Source: Nitrobacter vulgaris (GTDB lineage Bacteria; Pseudomonadota; Alphaproteobacteria; Rhizobiales; Xanthobacteraceae). Taken from it: 63,652 nucleotides of DNA. Under the pieces are notes generated by a model, which was not told where the DNA came from, did no database searches, and saw nothing but the letters and a program-made list of their open reading frames with translations. The translations under genes were made by a program, and so were the position numbers. The DNA is taken from contig NZ_MWPQ01000045.1 of the NCBI RefSeq assembly GCF_002028545.1, forward strand, positions 1 to 63,652, read 5' to 3'. Positions within the stretch are counted from its first letter, which is position 1, and every line of letters starts with the position of its first letter. Below are positions 40,892 to 50,036 of the stretch, piece after piece.

Positions 40892-43342
40892 ATGACCGAT
40901 CCAGGTAGACTGATCCATAGCAACGTTTCCGAGCACCAGCCCGCCGCCGGCGGCATCGCTGCGCGCGCGCGGGCCGCAGCAACGCCACGATATCTGAGCG
41001 GGCTCAATCCGGAACAGCGCGAGGCCGTGGAAACGCTGGACGGACCGGTTCTGGTGCTGGCCGGTGCGGGAACAGGCAAGACCCGCGTGCTGACGACCCG
41101 CATCGCGCATATTCTCAGCCAGGGCCGCGCCCGCCCTGGCGAGATCTTGTCGGTGACTTTCACCAACAAGGCCGCTCGCGAGATGAAGCATCGTCTCGGC
41201 CAGATGCTCGGGCAAGCAGTCGAAGGTATGCCGTGGCTCGGCACCTTTCATTCCATTGCGGGCCGGATCCTGCGCGTTCATGCCGAACTGGTGCAACTCA
41301 AATCCAACTTCACGATTCTCGATGTCGACGATCAAATCCGCCTGCTCAAACAGCTTCTGCAGGCCGACAACATCGACGACAAGCGCTGGCCCGCACGGAT
41401 GCTGGCCGGGTTGATCGACGGCTGGAAGAACCGCGGACTGACGCCCGCACAGGTGCCATCGGGCGAAGCCTCCGTATTCGGCAACGGTCGCGGCGGCAAG
41501 CTTTACGCCGCCTACCAGGCGCGGTTGAAAATCCTCAATGCAGTGGACTTCGGTGATTTGCTGCTGGAGAATGTCCGGTTGTTTCGCGAGCATCCGGACG
41601 TGCTGCGGCAATACCAGAACCGCTTCAAGTTCATCCTTGTCGACGAGTATCAGGACACGAACGTTGCGCAATATCTATGGCTGCGGTTGCTGTCGCAGGC
41701 GCCGCCTTCATCGCAAGCGCATTTTCCCGCTTCCTCTCCGGGAGAGGATCCGAGCCCGCGCACGGCCCAGCCCAAAAACATCTGCTGCGTCGGCGACGAC
41801 GACCAGTCGATCTACGGCTGGCGCGGCGCCGAGGTGGATAACATCCTGCGCTTCGAGCACGATTTTCCAGGCGCCAAGGTGATTCGACTGGAGCGTAATT
41901 ATCGCTCAACCGGCCATATCCTCGCCGCTGCCTCGCACCTGATCGCGCATAACGAAGGCAGGCTCGGCAAGACATTACGTACCGAGGATATCGACGGCGA
42001 GAAGGTCACCGTCACCGGCTCCTGGGATTCCGAGGAGGAAGCCCGAGCCATTGGCGAGGAAATCGAACAGCTCCAGCGCGCCGGCGAAAAATTGAATGAA
42101 ATCGCAATTCTGGTGCGCGCCTCATTCCAGATGCGCGAGTTCGAAGACCGCTTTGTCACGCTTGGCCTGCCCTATCGCGTTATCGGCGGTCCTCGCTTCT
42201 ACGAGCGCGCCGAAATCCGCGACGCGCTCGCCTATCTGCGCCTCATCAACTCGCCAGCTGATGATCTTGCCTTCGAGCGCATCGTTAATGTGCCCAAACG
42301 TGGCCTGGGCGATGCCACCGTCCAGACGCTGCATGGCATCGCGCGAAAGCGGCAGATCCCGCTCAGCGAAGCGGCCCGCACCGTTGTCGAAACCGACGAG
42401 TTGAAACCGAAAGCGCGCGGATCGCTGCGCGCTTTGGTCGAGAGTTTCGACCGGTGGCGCGTGCAGCGAGAGGCCATACCGCACACCGAACTTGCCGAGA
42501 TCGTGCTGGACGAGAGCGGCTACACGGAGATGTGGCAGAAGGATCGCTCGGCTGATGCTGCTGGTCGCCTGGAGAATCTGAAAGAACTGGTACGCTCGAT
42601 GGAGGAGTTCGAAAACCTGCAAGGCTTTCTCGAGCATATATCTCTGGTGATGGATCGCGACGGCGGCGCCGACGAGGATGCCGTCTCGGTCATGACGCTG
42701 CATTCCGCCAAAGGGCTCGAATTCGACAGCGTCTTCCTGCCAGGCTGGGAGGAAGGTCTGTTTCCCCATCAGCGCGCGCTGGATGAGCAGGGACGCTCTG
42801 GTCTCGAAGAAGAGCGCCGCCTCGCGCACGTCGGGCTGACACGGGCGCGCCGACGCGCAAAGCTCTATTTCGCTACCAATCGCCGTATCCATGGCTCATG
42901 GTCGACGACGATTCCGTCCCGCTTCCTCGACGAACTGCCGGCTGAAAACGTCGAGATCACGGAATCGAAGGGTGGGTCGGGATGGGGCGGAACGGGCGGT
43001 TACGGCCCCTCGCGGTTCGACAACATCGAGGCGTTTGGCTCGAGCTATGCAACGCCTGGCTGGCAACGCGCACAGGCCAATCGCGGTCGGGGCGGATTTA
43101 ATGAGACCAATGCACCCTATGCTGCGAGCCGACCGAAGTCGAAGTACACGCCATTGACCATCGAAGGCGAACTGGTCGCGAAATCTACCGGCACGACATC
43201 CGAGTTCTCACTTGGCGACCGGGTCTTTCACCAGAAATTCGGCTACGGAAAAGTGGCGCGGATCGATGGCAACAAGCTGACCATCGCTTTCGAAAAAGCC
43301 GGCGACAAAAAGGTGGTCGATAGCTTTGTGAAGCGGGTGTAG
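40892..43342 (+). CDS. UvrD/PcrA-type ATP-dependent DNA helicase
   Basis: 816 residues; start 40892 chosen for family alignment. Superfamily 1 helicase of nucleotide-excision and mismatch repair. Walker A GAGTGKT (58-64), motif [10 protein letters not shown], motif [16 protein letters not shown], motif IV RNYRS, motif [16 protein letters not shown] and [10 protein letters not shown] are intact. A 26-residue Pro/Ser-rich insert sits between motif II and III (about residues 269-294), built from a palindromic repeat. The C-terminal [14 protein letters not shown] is the PcrA-type Tudor-like domain. Confidence 0.92.
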   Translation: MTDPGRLIHSNVSEHQPAAGGIAARARAAATPRYLSGLNPEQREAVETLDGPVLVLAGAGTGKTRVLTTRIAHILSQGRARPGEILSVTFTNKAAREMKHRLGQMLGQAVEGMPWLGTFHSIAGRILRVHAELVQLKSNFTILDVDDQIRLLKQLLQADNIDDKRWPARMLAGLIDGWKNRGLTPAQVPSGEASVFGNGRGGKLYAAYQARLKILNAVDFGDLLLENVRLFREHPDVLRQYQNRFKFILVDEYQDTNVAQYLWLRLLSQAPPSSQAHFPASSPGEDPSPRTAQPKNICCVGDDDQSIYGWRGAEVDNILRFEHDFPGAKVIRLERNYRSTGHILAAASHLIAHNEGRLGKTLRTEDIDGEKVTVTGSWDSEEEARAIGEEIEQLQRAGEKLNEIAILVRASFQMREFEDRFVTLGLPYRVIGGPRFYERAEIRDALAYLRLINSPADDLAFERIVNVPKRGLGDATVQTLHGIARKRQIPLSEAARTVVETDELKPKARGSLRALVESFDRWRVQREAIPHTELAEIVLDESGYTEMWQKDRSADAAGRLENLKELVRSMEEFENLQGFLEHISLVMDRDGGADEDAVSVMTLHSAKGLEFDSVFLPGWEEGLFPHQRALDEQGRSGLEEERRLAHVGLTRARRRAKLYFATNRRIHGSWSTTIPSRFLDELPAENVEITESKGGSGWGGTGGYGPSRFDNIEAFGSSYATPGWQRAQANRGRGGFNETNAPYAASRPKSKYTPLTIEGELVAKSTGTTSEFSLGDRVFHQKFGYGKVARIDGNKLTIAFEKAGDKKVVDSFVKRV
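41732..41748. repeat. Palindrome inside the helicase insert
   Basis: TCCTCTCC-G-GGAGAGGA: perfect 8-bp arms around one base, inside the coding sequence. Flanks CATTTTCCCGCT and GAGCC resemble the intergenic palindrome at 19730-19750. It is part of the 26-codon in-frame insertion. Confidence 0.7.
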
Positions 43343-43461
43343 CCGAATTGCGAACCACCGCACGTGTTCTTATCTAACCTCCATTCCATCATCCTGCCAT
43401 TCGACGCGATAGCATCTTCTCGTCGTCCCTTTTCCACCAGCTTACAGCGTGTCAAGCTCGC

Positions 43462-44382
43462 ATGTCGCCCATCATATCTATTTCCGGCTTGTCGAAGACC
43501 TACGCGTCCGGCTTCGCAGCACTGAAGAGCATCGACCTCGATATCAAACGGGGTGAGATTTTCGCACTGCTCGGCCCTAATGGCGCCGGCAAGACAACGC
43601 TCATCAGCATCATTTGCGGCATCACCAACGCGTCCGCAGGTCAGGTGCGGGTCGACGGTCGGGACATCCGGCGCGACTATCGAACTACCCGCGCGCTGAT
43701 CGGCCTGGTGCCGCAGGAACTGCATACTGATGCGTTCGAAACGGTCTGGGCAACCGTGAGTTTCAGCCGTGGGCTGTTCGGAAAGCCCAAGAACCCGGCC
43801 CATATCGAGAAGGTCCTGAGAGATCTCTCGTTGTGGGACAAGAAAGATAGCAAGATCGTCACGCTGTCCGGAGGCATGAAACGACGTGTTATGATTGCGA
43901 AGGCCCTTTCACACGAGCCGCAAGTGCTGTTTCTCGACGAGCCCACAGCGGGGGTCGATGTCGAATTACGGAAAGCCATGTGGGAGATGGTGCGCGCGCT
44001 GCGAGCCTTGGGCGTCACGATCATTCTGACGACGCATTACATCGAAGAAGCTCAAGAAATGGCGGACCGTGTCGGCGTCATCAATAGGGGCGAGATCATT
44101 CTCGTCGAAGAAAAGGCAGCGCTGATGCAGAAGCTCGGCAAAAAGCGGTTGAAGCTTCATTTGCAGTGCAAGGTCGAAGCCATACCTGCAACGTTGGCGG
44201 CTTACAATCTCGAACTTGCCGCAGACGGAATGCAAGTGATCTATACCTATGATACCCAAAGTGAGCACACCGGCATCACCAGCCTGCTGAGCGATCTCCG
44301 TGCCGCGGGTATCAGATTTTCCGACCTCGACACCACTGAAAGCTCGCTGGAAGAGATCTTCGTCAGCCTGGTAAGGACCTGA
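43462..44382 (+). CDS. ABC-2 type transporter ATP-binding protein
   Basis: 306 residues. Walker [10 protein letters not shown] (about 39-47), Q-loop VPQEL, signature [15 protein letters not shown] (about 135-149), Walker [13 protein letters not shown], switch His TTHYIEEA. Most similar by motif to the YadG-type exporters. The last 70 residues form the C-terminal regulatory domain. Two nt separate its stop from the permease gene. Confidence 0.88.
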   Translation: MSPIISISGLSKTYASGFAALKSIDLDIKRGEIFALLGPNGAGKTTLISIICGITNASAGQVRVDGRDIRRDYRTTRALIGLVPQELHTDAFETVWATVSFSRGLFGKPKNPAHIEKVLRDLSLWDKKDSKIVTLSGGMKRRVMIAKALSHEPQVLFLDEPTAGVDVELRKAMWEMVRALRALGVTIILTTHYIEEAQEMADRVGVINRGEIILVEEKAALMQKLGKKRLKLHLQCKVEAIPATLAAYNLELAADGMQVIYTYDTQSEHTGITSLLSDLRAAGIRFSDLDTTESSLEEIFVSLVRT

Positions 44383-44384
44383 CC

Positions 44385-45146
44385 ATGAATTTTGGAGCCG
44401 TGCAGGCGATTTACAAGTTCGAAATGGCGCGCACTTGGCGCACGCTGCTGCAAAGCATCGTGTCACCGGTGGTTTCGACCTCGCTTTATTTTGTGGTGTT
44501 CGGCGCGGCAATCGGATCGCGCATCACTCAGGTCGAGGGCGTCAGTTACGGCACTTTCATTGTGCCCGGACTCATAATGTTGTCGGTGCTGACGCAAAGT
44601 ATCACCAACGCATCGTTCGGGATCTACTTCCCAAAGTTCATAGGCACCATTTACGAGATACTGTCGGCGCCGGTCTCCTATTTCGAGATTGTCCTCGGCT
44701 ATGTGGGGGCGGCTGCGACCAAATCGATTATTCTAGGCCTGATCATTCTGGCCACCGCCGGTCTGTTCGTGCCATTGCACATTCATCACCCGATATGGAT
44801 GCTGACCTTTCTGATATTGACCTCAGTGACCTTCAGTCTTTTCGGCTTCATCATCGGGATTTGGGCCGACGGTTTCGAGAAACTGCAGATGATTCCGATG
44901 TTGATCATCACGCCGCTAACATTCCTCGGAGGAAGTTTTTATTCGATCAACATGCTGCCGCAGACTTGGCAAACCCTCGCGCTTTTTAATCCCGTCGTCT
45001 ATCTCATCAGCGGATTCCGGTGGAGTTTTTACGAGATTGCTGACGTCAGCGTGTCCGTGAGTATTGGCATGACAGTCGGTTTTCTTGCGGCCTGCATGTT
45101 GATGGTATGGTGGATATTCAGAACCGGCTATCGGCTTAGACATTAA
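44385..45146 (+). CDS. ABC-2 type transporter permease
   Basis: 253 residues, about six transmembrane helices, with the ABC-2 signature segment [40 protein letters not shown] near 178-218. YadH-like. With the preceding ATPase it forms an exporter of unknown substrate. Confidence 0.88.
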   Translation: MNFGAVQAIYKFEMARTWRTLLQSIVSPVVSTSLYFVVFGAAIGSRITQVEGVSYGTFIVPGLIMLSVLTQSITNASFGIYFPKFIGTIYEILSAPVSYFEIVLGYVGAAATKSIILGLIILATAGLFVPLHIHHPIWMLTFLILTSVTFSLFGFIIGIWADGFEKLQMIPMLIITPLTFLGGSFYSINMLPQTWQTLALFNPVVYLISGFRWSFYEIADVSVSVSIGMTVGFLAACMLMVWWIFRTGYRLRH

Positions 45147-45162
45147 ATTGTGATGCGCAAAC

Positions 45163-45200
45163 GCAGACCGCGACGGGTTCAACCCCCGACCGCGGTCTGC
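45163..45200. terminator. Strong hairpin between convergent genes
   Basis: GCAGACCGCG and CGCGGTCTGC arms around a 17-nt loop, located between the exporter permease (plus) and the Gly-rich protein gene (minus). No U-run; a terminator or simple structure. Confidence 0.45.
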
Positions 45201-45225
45201 TCATACGTCATACGGGAAATCCTTA

Positions 45226-45564
45226 TCAACGGTAGCAGTGGAAATGCCCGTGCTTCCAATAACCACGGCATCGATGCCCCCTTCGGTATCCGCGATCCGG
45301 AATGCCGAGCACGCCGTTGACGCCGCCCACGGCACCCCCGACGCCGGCGCCAATCGCGCCGCCGATTGCGCCACCCACCGGCCCTGCCGCACGATGACCC
45401 TCGTACGCGCCTTGGTTGGCACCACGCTCCATGCCATTGAAGACGCCCTGAGCATGCGCTTGATGCGGAATGGCGAATAGGGCCAGCGCCGCTGCAGCAG
45501 CGGCTACCGCGATCCGCAATCGGAAAGAAGGCTCGGTTGGCAATGCTATGGTTCTCATCCTCAT
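45226..45564 (-). CDS. Secreted glycine-zipper protein
   Basis: 112 residues; AAGGAC upstream of ATG 45564 (45558 is a possible second start). Signal peptide about 1-39 (ALFAIPHQAHA). Residues about 60-90 are a Gly/Ala-rich zipper (VGGAIGGAIGAGVGGAVGG) able to insert in membranes or oligomerise; the C-terminus is a basic, Cys/His/Tyr tail. Similar secreted Gly-rich proteins occur in Rhizobiales; role unknown. Confidence 0.7.
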   Translation of the reverse strand: MRMRTIALPTEPSFRLRIAVAAAAAALALFAIPHQAHAQGVFNGMERGANQGAYEGHRAAGPVGGAIGGAIGAGVGGAVGGVNGVLGIPDRGYRRGHRCRGYWKHGHFHCYR

Positions 45565-45830
45565 CGGCGTTTCTGTCCTTATTTTGAATCTAGCTAGGTT
45601 GCCCCAACAGGCCGTGATCGCTGGATCTGAGGTGATATAATGTGGAATCCCGCCGAAAGTTCCAAGCCGTGCGCGAGGGCGCTTTCCAAGGTCTCACCCG
45701 ACTTTTCCTCCCCGCCGCCTTGGTCGTGCCGCCTCGTGAGTTAACGATGACGCAAACCCGCTACTGGAAGCACATCCTGTTTGAGCGCATATATGGCTCG
45801 GGGACGTAGGCTGAAGTCGAGGCCGAGGTA

Positions 45831-46628
45831 ATGCGCAAGTTTCTTATTCCTGTTTCCGCTCTGCTGTTTCTCGCCGCTGGTAGCGTCGCCCACGCAAAGG
45901 TGTCCATTGTGGTCGACAAGGACAATCAGCAAATGACCGTTTCCGTCGACGGCGTTGAACGCTATCAATGGCCGGTCTCGACTGGAAATCCGTCGCACGA
46001 AACTCCGAATGGAAAATTCCAAACTTTCCGGATGGAAGCCGACCATTTCTCCAAGGAGTTCGACGACGCGCCGATGCCGCACTCGATCTTCTTCACCAAG
46101 ATCGGTCATGCCATCCACGGCACGTTCTCCGAGGGCAGCCTCGGCGTCCCCGTCTCTCACGGCTGCGTCCGTATCTCGCGCGCCAACGCCAGCACACTGT
46201 TCTCTCTCGTGAAGACAGAGGGCGTCCTCAACACCACCGTCACACTGACTGGATCGTCGCGCGTGGCGCTGGCGCGCAATCCTCGTAGCAGGCGGCAAAC
46301 CGATGTCGCCCGTCGCGATCCGACGTCGGCCTATCAATCTTACGATGCCGCCGGAAATCCGGTCGATCTGACGCCCGGACAGATCGCACCCGGTCGCCAG
46401 CCGCAAGCCACCGTTCGCGGCGACGACGGCTATATCTATCCGGCGGACGGCAGTTCCAACGATCAGCGTTATCCTGCTCCGCGCGGTTATCGTCGCGGTG
46501 CGCAGAACGTTCCTCAACCACAGCAATACTACTACGGCGATCAAACAGGCTACGGATACGCGCAGCCTCAGGTCTATGCGCCACGACCCTATCGGTCGCG
46601 TGGCCTGTTCTCTGGCTTCGACGACTGA
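45831..46628 (+). CDS. L,D-transpeptidase (YkuD domain)
   Basis: 265 residues. Signal peptide about 1-22, then the YkuD domain (about 28-142) ending in the catalytic HGTFSEGSLGVPVSHGCVRIS (Cys in SHGCVR, near residue 115). These enzymes form 3-3 peptidoglycan cross-links or anchor lipoproteins, and resist beta-lactams other than carbapenems. The C-terminal 115 residues are Tyr/Gln/Pro-rich and disordered. Confidence 0.9.
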   Translation: MRKFLIPVSALLFLAAGSVAHAKVSIVVDKDNQQMTVSVDGVERYQWPVSTGNPSHETPNGKFQTFRMEADHFSKEFDDAPMPHSIFFTKIGHAIHGTFSEGSLGVPVSHGCVRISRANASTLFSLVKTEGVLNTTVTLTGSSRVALARNPRSRRQTDVARRDPTSAYQSYDAAGNPVDLTPGQIAPGRQPQATVRGDDGYIYPADGSSNDQRYPAPRGYRRGAQNVPQPQQYYYGDQTGYGYAQPQVYAPRPYRSRGLFSGFDD

Positions 46629-46778
46629 CCGCTACTATCTTCACCATTGCGCTGTTACCGCCAACGCAGAGCGTGTCATCAGGCTGAACTCGGCTCTTAA
46701 GCCTTGTGCCGTCCATCGGACTTTCCGATAAGAGCTTGAAGGACGGCAGTCAGACCGTCTGAGGACTTTGAAGCGGAT

Positions 46779-48386
46779 ATGTCAGACACTGACGTCGTTA
46801 TCATCGGCGCAGGCCACAACGGCTTGACGTGCGCGGCCTATCTCGCAATGGCCGGACTCCGCGTCAGAGTCGTGGAGCGGCGCAAGGTGGTAGGCGGCGC
46901 AGCGGTGACCGAGGAATTCCACCCAGGTTTCCGCAATTCGGTCGCGGCCTACACCGTCAGCCTGCTCAATCCGAAAGTCATCGCCGACCTGCAGCTTCAC
47001 GACCACGGCCTGCGGATCGTCGAACGCCGCGCGCAGAACTTCTTGCCCGCTCCCGACGGCCGCTTCCTGCTCACCGGCGAAGGCCGCACCCGGGCATCGG
47101 CGGCTCGCTTGAGCGAACGGGATGCAAGCGCGATCGGCGATTTCATGCGCGAACTCGAAGAGATCGCCGACGTTGTCCGCCAATTCGTGCTCCGCGCGCC
47201 ACCAAATCTCGTTGAGGGGCTTGGCCTCAAGGCGGCGCACGAGTTCGTCAACGCCGCCGGAACGGTGGGTATCTTGCGCGGGCTTTCGCTGGAGCAGCAA
47301 CGCAGCCTGCTCGATCTCTTTACGCGATCGGCAGGAGACATGCTCGACGATCGCTTCGAAACCGATCTTATCAAGGCTCTGTTCGGCTTTGACGCCATCG
47401 TCGGCAACTATGCGAGTCCCTACGCGGCCGGCTCGGCCTACGTGATGCTGCACCATGCTTTCGGGGAAGTGAACGGCAAGAAGGGCGTTTGGGGACACGC
47501 CATCGGCGGCATGGGCGCGATCACCCAGGCGATGGCAATGGCCGCCCGCGCGACCGGTGTGGAAATCGAAACGAACGCAGGCGTGCGTGAGATCGTTGTC
47601 GAAGGAAAGCAGGTAGCAGGTACCGTGCTCGACGACGGACGGACGATCCGCGCAAGATATGTCGCGGCGAACGTCAACCCAAAACTACTGTATACGCGGC
47701 TGTTGCCCGCAGACGCGCTGCCCGCCACCTTTCTGACCCGCATCAAGAACTGGCGCAATGGCTCCGGGACATTCCGGATGAACGTCGCGCTCTCCGCCCT
47801 CCCCTCATTCTCCGCCTTGCCGGGCGCCGGCGACCATCTCAGCGCCGGTATCATCATTGCACCCGGTCTCGACTACATGGACAGCGCCTGGCGTGACGCG
47901 CGAAAGTTCGGCTGGAGCCGCGAACCGGTGATCGAGGTTCTGATCCCCTCGGTGATCGACGATTCCCTCGCACCGCCCGGCCGCCATGTGGCCAGCCTTT
48001 TCTGCCAGCATGTCGCGCCGCAATTGCCTGACGGCGCGTCTTGGGATGACCATCGCGATGAGGTCGCCGACCTCATGATCGCGACCGTCGACCGCTACGC
48101 GCCGGGCTTTACCGCCAGCGTGATCGGCCGGCAGGTCCTGTCACCGCTCGACCTCGAACGCGAATTTGGATTGCTGGGCGGCGATATCTTCCACGGCGCG
48201 CTGACGCTGAACCAATTGTTTTCGGCCCGGCCGATGCTGGGCTACGCAGATTATCGGGGCCCGCTGAAGGGGCTCTATCACTGCGGCGCCGGCGCGCATC
48301 CCGGCGGAGGTGTCACAGGCGCACCCGGTCATAACGCCGCCCGCGCCATCCTGCGGGATCACCGGGCGCTGTTCGCTCGCCGCTAA
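46779..48386 (+). CDS. Phytoene desaturase-like FAD oxidoreductase
   Basis: 535 residues. Opening Rossmann motif VVIIGAGHNGLTCAAYLAMAGL (about 5-26) followed by ERRKVVGGAA, and the C-terminal FAD segment GLYHCGAGAHPGGGVTGAPGHNAARAIL are those of the CrtI/PYROXD2-type NAD(P)/FAD oxidoreductases. No carotenoid genes are nearby, so a PYROXD2-like role is more likely than carotenoid synthesis. Single gene. Confidence 0.85.
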   Translation: MSDTDVVIIGAGHNGLTCAAYLAMAGLRVRVVERRKVVGGAAVTEEFHPGFRNSVAAYTVSLLNPKVIADLQLHDHGLRIVERRAQNFLPAPDGRFLLTGEGRTRASAARLSERDASAIGDFMRELEEIADVVRQFVLRAPPNLVEGLGLKAAHEFVNAAGTVGILRGLSLEQQRSLLDLFTRSAGDMLDDRFETDLIKALFGFDAIVGNYASPYAAGSAYVMLHHAFGEVNGKKGVWGHAIGGMGAITQAMAMAARATGVEIETNAGVREIVVEGKQVAGTVLDDGRTIRARYVAANVNPKLLYTRLLPADALPATFLTRIKNWRNGSGTFRMNVALSALPSFSALPGAGDHLSAGIIIAPGLDYMDSAWRDARKFGWSREPVIEVLIPSVIDDSLAPPGRHVASLFCQHVAPQLPDGASWDDHRDEVADLMIATVDRYAPGFTASVIGRQVLSPLDLEREFGLLGGDIFHGALTLNQLFSARPMLGYADYRGPLKGLYHCGAGAHPGGGVTGAPGHNAARAILRDHRALFARR

Positions 48387-48466
48387 CAATCAGCACCACA
48401 TAGACTATCGCCAGCGAAGCCAATTCCGACCACAACCCAAGCCGATGCCGAGGCGACGGATAACGC

Positions 48467-48532
48467 TGTCGAAAACCCTGTGCGAAACCGAGGATCAGAC
48501 TGTGGAAATCCTGTGGATATCTTTGTGGAAAG
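48467..48532. promoter_or_regulatory. Cluster of TGTGGAWAT-like 9-mers
   Basis: Five related 9-mers in one orientation: TGTCGAAAA, TGTGCGAAA, TGTGGAAAT, TGTGGATAT and TGTGGAAAG. The fourth differs by one base from the reverse complement of the DnaA box TTATCCACA. The spacing of the last three is 11-12 bp. Could be a DnaA-binding cluster or a chance repeat; no origin-type genes are adjacent. Confidence 0.3.
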
Positions 48533-48556
48533 CTTCCGCATCCCCGGCCGCCCTTC

Positions 48557-48955
48557 GTGACAATCGCGACGCCTGTCGCCGTCACTCCGCCCACGCCTTC
48601 CGGCCCGCGCATTTTCCATCGTCTAAGTTTCCGATTTGCACTAAAGCAAAGGCCTGACGAAAGCAGGCAAGTTCTGGGGGGTGAGGTGCTACAAATTCTT
48701 GGCCGGGTTTTTCTGGCGATTCTTGTCCCGACTTATCTCGGTTATGTCGGCGCATCGTTGAATATGTTTGACGTCTACCTGCTCGTGGCCGCCTCCTGGT
48801 CGCTGTGGGCCTATGGGCAACCGGGACCGCAAGAGCTCTGGGAAAGCGGCGGCATCATCGCAATTATAAAGGGCTGGCTTGTCATGGTGTTCGCCATTCT
48901 CCTGGTCGCCGGACCGGCCTATGGCATCGGCTATCTCATTTCCAAATATGTATGA
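48557..48955 (+). CDS. Hypothetical membrane protein
   Basis: 132 residues from GTG 48557 (no in-frame ATG nearby). Two to three hydrophobic helices (about 48-66, 70-83 and 102-125); polar Pro/Arg-rich N-terminus. No family recognised. Located between the oxidoreductase and prmA. Confidence 0.5.
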   Translation: MTIATPVAVTPPTPSGPRIFHRLSFRFALKQRPDESRQVLGGEVLQILGRVFLAILVPTYLGYVGASLNMFDVYLLVAASWSLWAYGQPGPQELWESGGIIAIIKGWLVMVFAILLVAGPAYGIGYLISKYV

Positions 48956-49027
48956 GGCCCTGCGGGATCTCCGTTCCCCTTTCCGCTTCTCATGAAATCC
49001 GAGGCGGAGCTATGATCTTGATTTAAT

Positions 49028-49070
49028 GCGTTTTCTTCACGCGAACCGGTCCACTTCGCTCGAAAACGCT
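49028..49070. repeat. Dispersed palindromic repeat, copy 1
   Basis: GCGTTTTCTTCACGCGAACC ... TTCGCTCGAAAACGCT: imperfect inverted repeat of 43 bp. Two near-identical copies at 54061-54107 and 59534-59583. This copy directly precedes prmA and supplies the spurious upstream in-frame ATG at 49026. Confidence 0.85.
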
Positions 49071-49088
49071 ATGGACCCCGGGCTGTCG

Positions 49089-49985
49089 ATGACAAATGCC
49101 ATTTCGCCGGCAACAAGCTGCGCCGCCTTCGCCATCGGGGCAGAGCAGATCGCGCGTCGGGTCGTCGATCTCCTGACCGAAAGCCTTGAGGATAGCGAGG
49201 CCGCGGTTACCGCATTCGAACGCAGCGACGGCTGCTGGAGCATCGCGGTCCACTTCGCCGATCCGCCGGACGAAAAACGAATCCGCGCGCTGATCGCTCT
49301 CGCCGCTGGCGATGAGATCGCCCGGACCGTCGTCTTCGATAGCGTTGCCGCCAGGGACTGGGTCGAGGCCAGCCTTGAAGGGCTGGCTCCGGTCCCCGCT
49401 GGCCGCTTCATCGTCCACGGTCGGCACGACCGCGCACGCGTCCCGCCGAACAAGCTGAGCATCGAGATCGAGGCCGCGCTGGCATTCGGCACCGGCCATC
49501 ACGGCACCACCCGGGGCTGTCTGCTGTTGCTCGATCAGGTACTGCGCGCCCGGATGCCGCGGCGCGTTCTCGATCTCGGCGCTGGCACGGGCGTCCTGGC
49601 CATCGCCGCGGCCAAAGCGCTGCGTCGGAACGTGCTGGCCAGCGACATCGACCCGCGTTCCACGTCCGTGGCAAGAGAGAATGCCGTATCGAACGGCGTC
49701 GGCAATCTTGTCGAGGCAATCTGCGCGACCGGCTTTTCCGCGCCGTCGTTTCGCATGCGCGCGCCGTTCGATCTGGTGCTGGCGAATATCCTTGCCAATC
49801 CGCTGCGGCAGATGGCCCCGGCCATGGCGCGTCACCTCGCGCCTGAAGCCATGGTGATCCTCTCGGGGCTGCTGCCGCAGCAAACTCGCGGCGTCATCGC
49901 GGCCTACCGCGCGCAGGGGCTGGTGTTGATCCGGCAGATCCGGATCGACGGGTGGTGCAGCCTGCTGATGCAGAACAGACGATGA
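49089..49985 (+). CDS. prmA: Ribosomal protein L11 methyltransferase-like protein
   Basis: 298 residues from ATG 49089; 49071 lies at the edge of a repeat and 49026 inside it, so both are less likely. PrmA methylates L11 using SAM. N-terminal substrate domain, then the Rossmann motif VLDLGAGTGVLAIAAAKAL (about 161-180), ASDIDPRST and LVLANILANPLRQMAP (NPPY-like motif region) are family features. Upstream of aminopeptidase P with 51 nt between. Confidence 0.85.
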   Translation: MTNAISPATSCAAFAIGAEQIARRVVDLLTESLEDSEAAVTAFERSDGCWSIAVHFADPPDEKRIRALIALAAGDEIARTVVFDSVAARDWVEASLEGLAPVPAGRFIVHGRHDRARVPPNKLSIEIEAALAFGTGHHGTTRGCLLLLDQVLRARMPRRVLDLGAGTGVLAIAAAKALRRNVLASDIDPRSTSVARENAVSNGVGNLVEAICATGFSAPSFRMRAPFDLVLANILANPLRQMAPAMARHLAPEAMVILSGLLPQQTRGVIAAYRAQGLVLIRQIRIDGWCSLLMQNRR

Positions 49986-50036
49986 CCCCCCGGCTGCGTT
50001 GCGCAGCCCTGCCCTCGATCCTATGATGCCGGGACA

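Noticed and set aside
46779-48386. Carotenoid biosynthesis cluster
   Set aside because: Only a phytoene-desaturase-like oxidoreductase and a distant O-methyltransferase are present; no synthase or cyclase genes.
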